From Conexibacter sp. SYSU D00693 (GTDB lineage Bacteria; Actinomycetota; Thermoleophilia; Solirubrobacterales; Solirubrobacteraceae): a DNA stretch of 64,000 nucleotides. The translations under genes and the position numbers were made by a program. Within the stretch, counting starts at the first letter, position 1; each line of letters opens with the position of its first letter. The stretch lies in contig NZ_CP070950.1 in NCBI RefSeq assembly GCF_017084525.1, positions 2,046,001-2,110,000 on the forward strand. The letters are read 5' to 3'. A model generated the notes under the pieces. That model worked only from the letters and a program-made list of their open reading frames with translations, did not search any database and was not told where the DNA came from. Positions 35,730 to 47,932 of this stretch are shown piece by piece.

Positions 35730-38128
35730 GGGCGCTCGAGGGCGACGTCCAGGACCTCGGCGATGTCCGAGACGAAGACGAAGTCCAGGCGCTCGCGCAG
35801 GTGCTCGGGGATGTCCTCGACGTCGGGCGCGTTGTCGGCCGGCGCGATGACCGTGCCGATCCCCGCCCGCTGGGCCGCGAGCGCCTTCTCCTTCAGCCCG
35901 CCGATCGGCAGCACCTGGCCCGTCAGCGTGATCTCGCCGGTCATGGCGACGTCGGAGCGCACGCAGCGGCCGGTGACGAGCGAGGAGATCGCCGTGGCCA
36001 TGGTGATGCCGGCGCTCGGGCCGTCCTTCGGCGTGGCGCCCGCGGGGACGTGGACGTGCAGGTCGTGCTCGCGGAACCACGCGTCGCCGAGCCCCGGCGC
36101 CACCGTCTCGTGGTGGCCCTTGACCCAGGTCAGCGCGGCCTGCGCGCTCTCCTTCATGACGTCGCCGAGCTGGCCGGTCAGGGTCAGCCCGGAGGGCGGG
36201 CCGGAGGTGGGGAACGCGCTGGCCTCGATGAAGAGCACGTCGCCGCCGACCGGCGTCCACGCCAGGCCCGTCGCCACGCCGGGCGTCTGCGTGCGCCGCC
36301 GGGAGTCGGGCTGGAAGCGCGGCCGGCCGAGCAGCTCGCGGACCTTGGCGGCCGAGACGTTCGTGCGCGCGACGCGCCCGTCGCCGTTGCGCTCGGCGAC
36401 CTGGCGGGCGACCTTGCGGCAGACGGTCCCGATCTCGCGCTCGAGCCCGCGCACGCCGGCCTCGCGCGTGTAGTCGCTGATGATCCGCCGCAGCGCCGCG
36501 TCGGGGATCGTGATCCACGACTTCTTCAGGCCGTTGCGCTCGACCTGGCGGGGCACGAGGTAGCGCTTGGCGATCTGGAGCTTCTCGTCCTCGGTGTAGC
36601 CGGCGAGCTGGATGACCTCCATGCGGTCGCGCAGCGGGCCCGGCACGCGGTCCAGGTCGTTGGCCGTGCAGACGAACATGACCTTCGACAGGTCGAACGG
36701 CACGTCGAGGTAGTGGTCGCGGAACGCGACGTTCTGCTCGGGGTCGAGCACCTCGAGCATCGCGCTGGACGGGTCGCCGCGGAAGTCGGCGCCCATCTTG
36801 TCGATCTCGTCGATCATGAACAGCGGGTTGTTCGAGCCCGCGTCGCGCAGCGCGCGCACGATCGTGCCGGGCATCGCCCCGATGTACGTCCGGCGGTGCC
36901 CGCGGATCTCCGCCTCGTCGCGCACGCCACCGACGCTGATGCGCTCGAACCTGCGCCCCAGGGCCGTGGCGATGGAGCGGCCGACCGAGGTCTTGCCCAC
37001 CCCGGGCGGGCCGACGAAGCACAGGATCGAGCCCCGTGCGTCCGGCTTGAGCTTGCGCACCGCGAGGAACTCGATGATGCGGTCCTTGACCTGCTCGATG
37101 TCGTAGTGCTCCTCGTCGAGCACCTCGCGGGCCTTGGCCAGGTCGAGGTCGTCCTCGGTGCTCGTGTCCCACGGCAGCGACGCGATCCACTCCAGGTAGG
37201 AGCGGATGACGCCGTGCTCGGCCGCCTGCGTCGGCAGCTGCTCGAGCCGGCGCAGCTCGCGGTCGGCCTGCGTGCGGACCTCCTCGGGCAGCGCGATCTG
37301 CTCGAGGCGCTCGCGCAGCTCCTCGGCCTCGGCCCGGCCCTCGTCGAACTCGCCCAGCTCGTCCTGGATGGCCTTGAGCTGCTGGCGCAGCACGAACTCG
37401 CGCTGGTTGCGGTCGATCTCCGACTGCACCTGGGACTGGATCTGCGAGCCGATCGAGATGACCTCGAGCTCGCGCGCGAGGACCTCGGCGAGGCGGCGCA
37501 GGCGCCGGCCGACGTCGACCTCCTCGAGCAGCTCCTGCTTCTCCTCGGTCTTCAGCCGCAGCGCCCCCGCGATGAGGTGCGTGAGGGTGCCGGGGTCGTC
37601 GAGGTTGGCGACGGCGAGCTGGAGCTCCTCGGGCAGGTAGGGGACCTCCTCGACGATGCGCGTGAAGGTCTCCTGGACGTTGCGCATCAGCGCGGTCAGC
37701 TCGGGCGACTCCTGCACCACGTCGGGCAGCTCGGTGACGCGCGCGACGAGGTAGGGGGTCTCCTGCACCCACTCCTCGATGCGCACGCGCTGGGCGCCCT
37801 GGACGAGCACGCGCAGGGTGCCGTCGGGGACCTTGAGCATGCGCGCGATGCCGCCGACGACGCCGACCTGGTGGAGGTCCTCGGGGCCCGGCGTGTCGAG
37901 CTCCGGGTTGCGCGAGGCGACCATGCAGAGCATCCGGTCGCCGGCCAGCACCTCGTTGATGAGGGCGACCGAGCGCTCCTGGCCCACCGCCAGCGGCGTG
38001 ATCGTGTCCGGCAGGGGGACGACCTCGCGCAGCGGCAGGACCGGCAGCGTGGCCGGGACCGCGCGTCCCGCGCCGACCTCGACGTCCTGCGCGTCGCCCT
38101 CCGTGGCGATCTGGATCGGGCCGCTCAC
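35726..38128 (-). CDS. lon: Lon protease
   Basis: ATP-dependent serine protease, 800 residues, bacterial LonA form. N-terminal LON domain (LPVLPLREVVPLPDTITPL), coiled middle domain, AAA+ module with Walker A GPPGVGKTSVG (about 372) and MIDEIDKMG, and a proteolytic domain with catalytic Ser in KDGPSAGIT (about 704). GTG 38128 overlaps the hsp20 stop (GTGA). The hsp20-lon pairing indicates a proteostasis operon. Confidence 0.97.
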   Translation of the reverse strand: MSGPIQIATEGDAQDVEVGAGRAVPATLPVLPLREVVPLPDTITPLAVGQERSVALINEVLAGDRMLCMVASRNPELDTPGPEDLHQVGVVGGIARMLKVPDGTLRVLVQGAQRVRIEEWVQETPYLVARVTELPDVVQESPELTALMRNVQETFTRIVEEVPYLPEELQLAVANLDDPGTLTHLIAGALRLKTEEKQELLEEVDVGRRLRRLAEVLARELEVISIGSQIQSQVQSEIDRNQREFVLRQQLKAIQDELGEFDEGRAEAEELRERLEQIALPEEVRTQADRELRRLEQLPTQAAEHGVIRSYLEWIASLPWDTSTEDDLDLAKAREVLDEEHYDIEQVKDRIIEFLAVRKLKPDARGSILCFVGPPGVGKTSVGRSIATALGRRFERISVGGVRDEAEIRGHRRTYIGAMPGTIVRALRDAGSNNPLFMIDEIDKMGADFRGDPSSAMLEVLDPEQNVAFRDHYLDVPFDLSKVMFVCTANDLDRVPGPLRDRMEVIQLAGYTEDEKLQIAKRYLVPRQVERNGLKKSWITIPDAALRRIISDYTREAGVRGLEREIGTVCRKVARQVAERNGDGRVARTNVSAAKVRELLGRPRFQPDSRRRTQTPGVATGLAWTPVGGDVLFIEASAFPTSGPPSGLTLTGQLGDVMKESAQAALTWVKGHHETVAPGLGDAWFREHDLHVHVPAGATPKDGPSAGITMATAISSLVTGRCVRSDVAMTGEITLTGQVLPIGGLKEKALAAQRAGIGTVIAPADNAPDVEDIPEHLRERLDFVFVSDIAEVLDVALERP

Positions 38129-38595
38129 CGGCCGCGGTCCTGCTCGTCGGGGACTTCGATCGGCACGCGCCGCGCGCGCGGCTCGGGCGGGAGGATGGGC
38201 AGCTCGACGCGCAGCATCCCGTCGCGGTAGGTCGCGCGGGCCTGGTCGGCGGCGACGTCGGCGCCGAGCGGGATCGAGCGGCGGAACGGGCCGAAGTCGA
38301 TCTCCAGCTGCTGGTAGACGCGGCCCTCGGACTCCGACGGTCGGCGGTGGCCGCTGAGCACGAGCTCGCGACCCTCGATCTCGAGCGAGATCTCCGCCGG
38401 GTCGATGCCGGCGAGCTCCGCCTGGACGATCGCGCGCGGCGGATCGCCTTCGTAGAAGACGTCGACCGCGGGCGAGAAGCCGCCGCGGCGGTTGCGCGCG
38501 GCGAGGCCCGCGCCGCCGAACACCTCGCCGAACAGCTCGTCCATCTCGCGCCGCATGCGCTCGAAGTTCACGAAGATGTCGCGCTCCGGAGGCAC
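38125..38595 (-). CDS. Hsp20/alpha-crystallin small heat shock protein
   Basis: ATP-independent holdase, 156 residues. A helical N-terminus (FERMRREMDELFGEVFGG) precedes an alpha-crystallin domain (PAVDVFYEGDPPRAIVQAEL through GMLRVELPIL), with the C-terminal I-x-I-like tail VPIEVP. It is coupled to lon. No HAIR or CIRCE sequence is visible in the 42 nt upstream. Confidence 0.93.
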   Translation of the reverse strand: MPPERDIFVNFERMRREMDELFGEVFGGAGLAARNRRGGFSPAVDVFYEGDPPRAIVQAELAGIDPAEISLEIEGRELVLSGHRRPSESEGRVYQQLEIDFGPFRRSIPLGADVAADQARATYRDGMLRVELPILPPEPRARRVPIEVPDEQDRGR

Positions 38596-38616
38596 CGGCC
38601 GCAGCCTACCCAGCGC

Positions 38617-38633
38617 GCGGGGGCCTCCCCCGC
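38617..38633. terminator. Hairpin after the MBL hydrolase gene
   Basis: GCGGGGG-CCT-CCCCCGC, 7-bp stem with 3-nt loop, 5 nt beyond the minus-strand stop at 38638. It likely ends the alcohol dehydrogenase-MBL transcript before hsp20. Confidence 0.55.
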
Positions 38634-38637
38634 CCGG

Positions 38638-39426
38638 TCAGAGCTCGAAGACCGCGTCCTCGCGGGCGACCTCGAGCGGCCCGTCGAACGCCTCGCGGGC
38701 CTCGGCGAGCGCCCACTCGGGGTCCAGCTCGTCGGAGATGTGGGTGAGCACGAGGCGTCTCGCCCCGGCGCGGGTGGCGTGCTCGGCCGCCTCGCGCGGG
38801 GTCATGTGCCCGCGCTCGCCCTCGCGCTCGGGGCGCGGCAGGGTCGCCTCGACGATCAGCAGGTCGGTTCCGCGCGCGAAGTCGACGAGGTCGTCGGTGG
38901 GCGCCGTGTCGGCCCCGTAGGTGATGCGCCGGTCGCCGCAGCGGACCTCGATGGCGTAGGTCTGCACGTAGTGCTCCACGCCGTGGAAGCGCACCCTCAG
39001 CGACCCGATCTCGAGCGCGTCGCTCGGCGCGTACTCGCGCAGGTCGAAGGCGCCCTCGACGAGGTCCTCGTTGCCCCACGCGCCGACGACGCGGCGGAAG
39101 ACGTCGCGCGCGCCGGGCGGCGCGTGCAGCAGCGGGCGGGCCGGGCTGTCGGTCCCCGGCCAGGTGTGCACCGGCACCGGCTGCTGGCGCGGCGCGTAGG
39201 TCAGCGCGTAGCTGTAGGGGACGAGGTCGAGGAAGTGGTCGGCGTGCAGGTGGCTGAGCACGACCGCGTCGACGTCGACGTAGTCCACGTGGCGGCGCAG
39301 CTTGCCGAAGACGCCGTTGCCGCAGTCCACGAGCAGCGTCGTGTCGCCGTCCTGCACGAGGTAGCCGCTGCACGCACCGCCGGCGTCCTGCCAGGACGGG
39401 GACTTGCCGAGGACCGTCAGCCGCAT
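38638..39426 (-). CDS. Metallo-beta-lactamase-fold hydrolase
   Basis: 262 residues of the MBL/RNase Z-like superfamily. The metal motif SHLHADHF gives His59, His61, Asp63 and His64, followed by later ligands in GVEHY, GADTAP and LTHISDE. The ATG overlaps the alcohol dehydrogenase stop (one base shared), so they are coupled. In Actinobacteria an MBL hydrolase commonly partners with thiol-dependent formaldehyde dehydrogenase; here this is inference. Confidence 0.88.
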   Translation of the reverse strand: MRLTVLGKSPSWQDAGGACSGYLVQDGDTTLLVDCGNGVFGKLRRHVDYVDVDAVVLSHLHADHFLDLVPYSYALTYAPRQQPVPVHTWPGTDSPARPLLHAPPGARDVFRRVVGAWGNEDLVEGAFDLREYAPSDALEIGSLRVRFHGVEHYVQTYAIEVRCGDRRITYGADTAPTDDLVDFARGTDLLIVEATLPRPEREGERGHMTPREAAEHATRAGARRLVLTHISDELDPEWALAEAREAFDGPLEVAREDAVFEL

Positions 39427-40532
39427 CAGAAGCTCGTGATCACGGTGCGCACGCCCTCGTGGCGGTCCATGGCGGCGAAGGCGTCGTTGACGTCGTCCAG
39501 CGCGATGCGCCGGGTGACGAAGGCCTCGAGGTCCAGGTCGCCCCGGAGGTAGGCGTCGACGAGCTCGGGGACGCGGTCCCGGCCCTTGGCGCCACCGAAG
39601 GACGCGCCGGCGATCCGCCGGCCGGTGATGAGCAGGCGCGGGACGACGTCGAGCGTCTCGCCCTTGCCCGCGACGCCGGCGACCGTGCACAGGCCCCAGC
39701 CCATCCGCGCGGCCTCGACGGCCTGGCGCATGACCTTCACGGAGCCGGTCGCCTCGAAGGTGTAGTCCGCGCCGAAGCCGCCGGTCATCTCGAGCACCTG
39801 GCCGACGGCGTCCTCGCCGCCGATGAGGGTGTCGGTGGCCCCGTGGCGGCGAGCCTCCTCGAGGCGCCCCTCGTCGAGGTCGATGCAGACGATGCGCTCG
39901 GCACCGGCCATGCGACAGCCCGCGACGGCGCCCAGGCCGACGAGCCCCGCGCCGAAGACGACGCACGTCGAGCCGGCCTCGACCTTGGCGACGTAGAGCG
40001 CGGCGCCGACGCCGGTCGTGGCACCGCAGGCCAGGGTGCAGACGACGTCGAGCGGCGCGGCGGGGTCGACCTTCGCGAGCGCGACCTCCGGCATCACCGT
40101 CGCCTCCGCGAAGGTGCTCGTCCCCATGAAGTGGCGCACGCGCTCCTCGCCGCGGTGCAGCCGCGTCGTGCCGTCGGGCAGGAAGCCGAGGTTCTGCTGC
40201 TCGCGGATGGCGAGGCAGAGGTTGGTCTTGTCGCTGACGCAGTGGATGCACTCGCGGCACTGCGGCGAGAAGAGCGTGACGACGTGGTCGCCGGGCGCGA
40301 GCGAGGTGACGCCCTCGCCGACCTGCTCCACGACGCCGGCGCCCTCGTGGCCGAGCACCGTCGGCGCGTAGCCCGAGGGGTCCGCGCCGCTGGCCGTGTA
40401 CATGTCGGTGTGGCACACCCCGCAGGCCGCGAGGCGCACGAGGACCTCGCCGGGACCGGGCCCGTCGAGGTCGACCTCCTGCACCACCAGCGGCTGCGCG
40501 AACTCCTCCAGGACCGCCGCGCGGATCTTCAC
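39426..40532 (-). CDS. Zinc-dependent alcohol dehydrogenase, class III-like
   Basis: NAD-dependent medium-chain dehydrogenase, 368 residues. The catalytic zinc Cys40 is in ACGVCHTDMY, His in GHEGAGVVEQVG, and the structural zinc four-Cys loop is PQCRECIHCVSDKTNLC. The Rossmann motif is VFGAGLVGLGAVAGC. The extended loop and GFLPDGTTRL...MGTSTFAE segment place it near class III (S-hydroxymethyl-thiol dehydrogenase). GTG 40532 is chosen because GGGAGG lies about 9 nt upstream; GTG 40541 lacks spacing. Confidence 0.9.
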   Translation of the reverse strand: MKIRAAVLEEFAQPLVVQEVDLDGPGPGEVLVRLAACGVCHTDMYTASGADPSGYAPTVLGHEGAGVVEQVGEGVTSLAPGDHVVTLFSPQCRECIHCVSDKTNLCLAIREQQNLGFLPDGTTRLHRGEERVRHFMGTSTFAEATVMPEVALAKVDPAAPLDVVCTLACGATTGVGAALYVAKVEAGSTCVVFGAGLVGLGAVAGCRMAGAERIVCIDLDEGRLEEARRHGATDTLIGGEDAVGQVLEMTGGFGADYTFEATGSVKVMRQAVEAARMGWGLCTVAGVAGKGETLDVVPRLLITGRRIAGASFGGAKGRDRVPELVDAYLRGDLDLEAFVTRRIALDDVNDAFAAMDRHEGVRTVITSF

Positions 40533-40565
40533 CCCCGGCACCCTCCCGCGCCGTGGGCGCTCAGG

Positions 40566-40844
40566 TCAAGCGCCCGCGTGCAGCGCCGCCTGCTCCTCGG
40601 CGCTGGGGAACGCCCAGGCCGCGCGGGTGCGCCGCTCCTGGCGGAAGTGGAAGCGCAGCTGGCTGGGCGGGCGCAGCCCCTCCGGCGAGTCCGGGCGGTA
40701 GGTCGCGCAGGGCTCGGCGAGCTCCAGCGCGCAGAGGAGGTTGCAGCGGAAGTAGCAGTCCTCGCAGCTGACCTTGCGGCCCCCGGCACGCCCCTTGGCG
40801 GACTTCGGCTTGGCGGGGGCGCGCTGCGGCAGGACCTCGTTCAC
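40566..40844 (-). CDS. Small cysteine-cluster protein
   Basis: About 92 residues with a dense Cys motif CEDCYFRCNLLCALELAEPC (CxxCxxxCxxxC plus one Cys) after a basic Lys/Arg/Pro N-terminus. This could bind zinc or an iron-sulfur cluster. The C-terminus is basic (LRFHFRQERRTRAAW). GTG 40844 is assumed; no family recognised. It lies 33 nt upstream of the alcohol dehydrogenase on the same strand and may share its transcript. Confidence 0.65.
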   Translation of the reverse strand: MNEVLPQRAPAKPKSAKGRAGGRKVSCEDCYFRCNLLCALELAEPCATYRPDSPEGLRPPSQLRFHFRQERRTRAAWAFPSAEEQAALHAGA

Positions 40845-40945
40845 GGGATGGACCCAACCACACGCGCGAGGCGCGCGCAGGCGCGTTCTCGCAAATCCCG
40901 CACGTTTCCTCTTTGCCTGCAAGGAGCGGGTTTCTGGCGCCGTTT

Positions 40946-40961
40946 CCCCGCATTTGCGGGG
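40946..40961. terminator. Hairpin after FMN oxidase gene
   Basis: CCCCGCA-TT-TGCGGGG, 6-7 bp stem immediately beyond the minus-strand stop at 40962, in an unusually A/T-containing patch (40885-40955). Likely a terminator; it could also be a regulatory site for the gene at 40844. Confidence 0.5.
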
Positions 40962-42044
40962 TCACCAGGCGCGCAGCTTGACGTGGGGCGCCCCGACGTG
41001 CTCTGGACGCTGGGCACCGAGCAGCGCGAGCGTCCGGGCGAGGTCGTCGACCAGCGCGTGCAGGACCTCCGCGACGCCGTCCTCGCCGCCGGCGGCCAGC
41101 CCCCACAGGTACGGCCGCCCGATGAGCACGGCGTCGGCGCCGAGGGCCAGCGCCCGGGCGACGTCAGCCCCGCTGCGCACGCCGCCGTCGACCAGGACGG
41201 GCGCGGCGCCGCCGACGGCCTCGACGACCTCGGGCAGCGCGACGGCCGTCGGCACGACGCCGTCGAGCTGGCGCGCGCCGTGGTTGGAGACGACGACGCC
41301 GGCGGCGCCGTGGGCCAGCGCGGCCTCGGCGTCCTGCGCGGTCAGGACGCCCTTGACCAGGACGGGCAGCTGCGCCGTCTCGGCGACCCAGCGCAGGTCG
41401 CTCCAGCGCAGCGCGGCCCACCCGCCGATGGGCGGCTTGCGGTCGGCGCCGAGGCGCTCACCCGCGCCGGCGCGTGGCGCGTCGTCGTCGCCCTCGTGCG
41501 TCGTGACCCGCACGCCCGGCGGAAGCTCGAGCGCGCCGTGGCGCAGCTCACGCTCGCGCCGTCCCGGGACGGGCAGGTCGATGGTGAGCAGGACGTGGGT
41601 GAAGCCGTGCTCGCGCACGCGCTCGAGCACGCGGCGCACGCGGTCGCGCTCGGGCTGGAGGTAGAGCTGGAACCAGCGGGGGGCGTGCGGGGCGGCGGCG
41701 GCGACCTCCGCGAGGTCGGCGGTCGCCCGGGTCGACAGGCAGGAGACCAGGCCGGCACGCGCCGCCGCACGGGCGACGGCGACCTCGCCGTCGGGGTGCA
41801 GCAGCCGCTGGGCCGCCGCGGGCGCGAGGACGATCGGCGCGGCCATCCGCGCGCCGCAGACCGACGTGCGCAGGTCGGGGTCGGTGACGCCGGTGAGCTG
41901 GCGCGGGCGCAGCCACAGCCGGCCCCACGCCGCCTCGTTCTCGAACAGCGTGACCTCGTCGCCGGCCCCGCCCGCGAAGTAGTCGTACGTCGCCTCGGGC
42001 AGCAGGTCGCGCGCCTGGGCCTCGAGCCGTCGCAGGAGCTCCAC
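40962..42044 (-). CDS. FMN-dependent alpha-hydroxy-acid dehydrogenase/oxidase
   Basis: Lactate dehydrogenase/glycolate oxidase-type TIM-barrel flavoenzyme, 360 residues. YDYFAGGAGDEVTLFEN (N-terminal), PIVLAPAAAQRLLHPDGE, the Lys of LVKGVL, the active-site VVSNHGARQLDG (catalytic His, Arg) and FMN-phosphate-binding DGGVRSGADVARALALGADAV are present. GTG 42044 is chosen: GGAGAAGG sits 8 nt upstream. The substrate could be lactate, glycolate or mandelate. Divergent from the SDR gene. Confidence 0.9.
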   Translation of the reverse strand: MELLRRLEAQARDLLPEATYDYFAGGAGDEVTLFENEAAWGRLWLRPRQLTGVTDPDLRTSVCGARMAAPIVLAPAAAQRLLHPDGEVAVARAAARAGLVSCLSTRATADLAEVAAAAPHAPRWFQLYLQPERDRVRRVLERVREHGFTHVLLTIDLPVPGRRERELRHGALELPPGVRVTTHEGDDDAPRAGAGERLGADRKPPIGGWAALRWSDLRWVAETAQLPVLVKGVLTAQDAEAALAHGAAGVVVSNHGARQLDGVVPTAVALPEVVEAVGGAAPVLVDGGVRSGADVARALALGADAVLIGRPYLWGLAAGGEDGVAEVLHALVDDLARTLALLGAQRPEHVGAPHVKLRAW

Positions 42045-42064
42045 GGCCCGTACCTTCTCCGATG

Positions 42065-42994
42065 ATGCGAGCACTCGTCACGGGCGCCTCGGGCGGCGTC
42101 GGGGCCGTCGTCGTGCCCGAGCTCCTGCGCCTGGGCGTCGACGTCCGCGCGTTCGGCCGCAGCGAGGCCCGCATCCGGGCCGCCGGCGTGCCGTCGTCGG
42201 TGGCCGTGGTCGAGGGCGACGCGACGGACGGCCGCGGGCTCGACGAGGCGCTGGACGGCTGCGAGGTCGCGTACTTCCTCATCCACTCGATGGAGGGCGG
42301 GGCGACGGACTTCAGCGACGTCGAGCGGCGCACCGCCGAGACGTTCGCGACCGCCGCCCAGCGCGCGGGCGTGCGGCGCGTCGTCTACCTCGGCGGCCCG
42401 GTGCCGCCCGGCAAGCCGCTGTCGCGCCACCTGCGCAGCCGGCTGGCCGTGGAGGAGGTCCTCCTGGACGCCGTGGACGAGGCGGTGGCGTTCCGCGCGT
42501 CGATCGTCGTCGGGCCGCGGTCGCGCTCCTTCCGCTTCCTCGTGCGGCTCGTCGAGCGCGCGCCCGTGCTGCCGCTGCCGCGCTGGCGCGACGGCCGGAC
42601 GCGGCCGATCGACGAGCGCGACGTGGTCGCCTACCTCGGCGCGGCCGCGACGAGCGCGCGGGTGCACGGCCCGCTGAGCATCGACGTCGCCGGGCCCGAC
42701 GAGCTCTCCTACGGCGAGCTGGTCCAGACGATCCGCGACGAGCTCATGGTCGACAGGCCGGCGGTGCGCCTGCCGGTGTCGCTGACCGCGGTCGCCGCGC
42801 CGGTGGCGGCGGCGATCGCCGGCGAGGACGTGGCGCTCATCGGACCGCTGATGGAGTCGCTGGACAGCGACACGCTGCCGCGCGACGAGCGGGTACGCGA
42901 GCTGTTCCCGGAGGTCCGCCTGCACCGCTTCGTCGCCGCGGTGCAGCGCGCCCTGCGCGCCTGGGAGCGTGTCGAGCGCCTCGCGGCACGGTAG
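42065..42994 (+). CDS. NAD(P)-binding NmrA/SDR-like protein
   Basis: A 309-residue atypical short-chain dehydrogenase. N-terminal Rossmann motif VTGASGGVGA; VEGDATDGRGLDEAL; VVYLGGP; no Tyr-x-x-x-Lys active site is evident, so it may be a redox sensor or isomerase as in NmrA-like proteins. ATG 42065 has a TACCTT box 8 nt upstream (leaderless type); ATG 42062 is an alternative. Confidence 0.82.
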   Translation: MRALVTGASGGVGAVVVPELLRLGVDVRAFGRSEARIRAAGVPSSVAVVEGDATDGRGLDEALDGCEVAYFLIHSMEGGATDFSDVERRTAETFATAAQRAGVRRVVYLGGPVPPGKPLSRHLRSRLAVEEVLLDAVDEAVAFRASIVVGPRSRSFRFLVRLVERAPVLPLPRWRDGRTRPIDERDVVAYLGAAATSARVHGPLSIDVAGPDELSYGELVQTIRDELMVDRPAVRLPVSLTAVAAPVAAAIAGEDVALIGPLMESLDSDTLPRDERVRELFPEVRLHRFVAAVQRALRAWERVERLAAR

Positions 42995-43007
42995 GACTAC
43001 GCCCCAC

Positions 43008-43436
43008 ATGGCCGAGGTCCGCACCAGCATCGACATCGACGCACCCGTCGAGGACGTCTACGCCTTCGTGATGGACGCCGAGCGCCTGGGTGAGTGGGTG
43101 ACCATCCACCGCGGCCTGCTCGAGCACTCCGACGGGCACATGAAGCAGAGGCTCTGCCTGCGCGGTGCGACGTTCAAGGTGGACTGGGAGCTCGACACCG
43201 CCAAGCGCCCCTCCCACGTGGTGTGGAAGGGCAGGGGCCCGGCCCGCTCGAAGGCCGAGACGGAGTACCGGCTGGCCGACAACGGCAAGGGCGGCACGCG
43301 CTTCGACTACCGCAACGAGTTCCGTGCGCCGCTCGGCCCTCTTGGCGCGGTGGCGTCCTCGGCGCTGGTGGGCGGACTTCCTGAACGTGAGGCGAATGCC
43401 TCACTTCAGAAGCTCAAGGCCATCCTCGAAGGATGA
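43008..43436 (+). CDS. SRPBCC/polyketide cyclase-like lipid-binding protein
   Basis: 142-residue START-like helix-grip protein: SIDIDAPVEDVYAFVMDAERLGEW at the N-terminus and GGTRFDYRNEFRAPLG later. Such proteins bind hydrophobic ligands or act as cyclases. ATG 43008 follows the SDR gene by 13 nt, so probably one unit. The ligand is unknown. Confidence 0.85.
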   Translation: MAEVRTSIDIDAPVEDVYAFVMDAERLGEWVTIHRGLLEHSDGHMKQRLCLRGATFKVDWELDTAKRPSHVVWKGRGPARSKAETEYRLADNGKGGTRFDYRNEFRAPLGPLGAVASSALVGGLPEREANASLQKLKAILEG

Positions 43437-43479
43437 AACCTGGCATGCACGGTTTTCCGTAAGTGGAAGACTGTCGGGC

Positions 43480-43884
43480 ATGTCGGACTTCCTGGAGGAC
43501 AAGAAGCGCGAGATCCGCGAGCGCCTGGAGGAGCTGCGCGAGGCGGTGCAGGAGGCCGAGCGCCTCGAGTCCGCCCTCGCCGCCCTGGAGGGCGTCAGCA
43601 ACGGCGGTGGCTCGCGCGGCGGGTCCTCGCGCAGCCCGCGCTCGCGCGGCGGCGGCGGTGGCGGCGGCGGCGGCACGGGCAAGCGCGGCCGGCCCAAGGG
43701 CTCGGGCCCCCGCGCCAAGCAGGCGCTCGAGACCGTGCGCAAGAAGCCGGGCATCACGATCCCGGAGCTCGCCGAGGCGCTCGAGATGCAGCAGAACTAC
43801 CTCTACCGCGTGATGCCCGACCTGCAGAAGCAGGGGCTCGTGCGCAAGGAGGGCCGCGGCTGGCACCCGATGGAGGCCGCGTAG
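43480..43884 (+). CDS. Coiled coil plus winged-helix DNA-binding protein with AT-hook-like linker
   Basis: 134 residues in three parts: an N-terminal coiled coil (EDKKREIRERLEELREAVQE), a Ser/Gly/Arg-rich linker ending in the AT-hook-like KRGRPKGSG (about 68-76), and a C-terminal winged helix (PGITIPELAEALEMQQNYLYRVMPDLQKQ). Probable dimeric DNA-binding protein, possibly nucleoid-associated. No Shine-Dalgarno sequence. Confidence 0.8.
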   Translation: MSDFLEDKKREIRERLEELREAVQEAERLESALAALEGVSNGGGSRGGSSRSPRSRGGGGGGGGGTGKRGRPKGSGPRAKQALETVRKKPGITIPELAEALEMQQNYLYRVMPDLQKQGLVRKEGRGWHPMEAA

Positions 43885-43975
43885 GGCGTCCGACCGCGAC
43901 CCTGTCACCTCCGGCGTGCAGGACCGGGGATCGCAGGGTCACGGACGAACGGCCGCCGACCACCCCTGAGAACGA

Positions 43976-44003
43976 CGACGGGCGCCCCGCAGGGCGCCCG
44001 TCG
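43976..44003. terminator. Bidirectional hairpin terminator
   Basis: Perfect 12-bp stem (CGACGGGCGCCC / GGGCGCCCGTCG) with CGCA loop between the convergent winged-helix gene (ends 43884) and mdh (ends 44027). It closely resembles the hairpin at 34261. Confidence 0.75.
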
Positions 44004-44026
44004 CGCAACCGGGATGAGGCCAGGCG

Positions 44027-47296
<3,270 letters not shown>

Positions 47297-47308
47297 CTCC
47301 TTGGCGCG

Positions 47309-47932
47309 ATGGCCTACCGGCCCACCGAGCGCACCGAGGCGCGGCGCCTGGCCGCGCGGGGCAGGATCGTCCGTGCGGCGCTCGAGCTCGTCGCCGCGGG
47401 CGGCTACCGCGAGGCGTCGGTGGCCGCGGTGGCCAAGCGCGCCGGCGTGGCGACCGGCACGGTCTACCGCCACTTCCCCGGCAAGGCCGAGCTGGTGGCC
47501 GAGGTCTTCCGCGTAGCCTCGCAGCACGAGGTCGACGCCGTCGCCGCGGCCGCCGCCGTCGACGCCCCCGCCCCGCAGCGCATCGCCGCCGCGGTCGAGA
47601 CCTTCGCGCGCCGCGCGCTCGCCGGCCGACGCCTGGCCTGGGCGCTCATCGCCGAGCCCGTCGACCCGGCGGTCGAGGCCGAGCGCCTCGTCTTCCGCCG
47701 CGCCTACGCCGAGGCGTTCGCCGCCGCCGTGCGCGACGGCGTCGCCGCCGGCGACCTGCCCGAGCAGGACCCCGACTTCACCGCCACCGCCCTCGTGGGC
47801 GCGATCGGCGAGGCCCTCGTCGGGCCGACCTCCCCCACGTCCCCGCGCCGCGACGAGGACCGCCTCGTCGCCGCGCTCGTCCAGTTCGCCCTCCGATCCG
47901 CAGGAGCAGGAGCCGTCCATGTCCGTCGCTGA
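47309..47932 (+). CDS. TetR-family regulator of aidB
   Basis: 207 residues. Helix-turn-helix [30 protein letters not shown] is canonical; the ligand-binding half is Ala-rich with no recognised motif. It overlaps the aidB start by 14 nt, so the pair is an operon, and a 14-bp inverted repeat sits on its promoter. A role in sensing acyl-CoA or alkylation stress is inference. Confidence 0.9.
   Translation: MAYRPTERTEARRLAARGRIVRAALELVAAGGYREASVAAVAKRAGVATGTVYRHFPGKAELVAEVFRVASQHEVDAVAAAAAVDAPAPQRIAAAVETFARRALAGRRLAWALIAEPVDPAVEAERLVFRRAYAEAFAAAVRDGVAAGDLPEQDPDFTATALVGAIGEALVGPTSPTSPRRDEDRLVAALVQFALRSAGAGAVHVRR

Noticed and set aside
36000-38230. Long plus-strand frame opposite lon
   Set aside because: Same artefact of third-position G+C; Lon is unmistakable on the minus strand.
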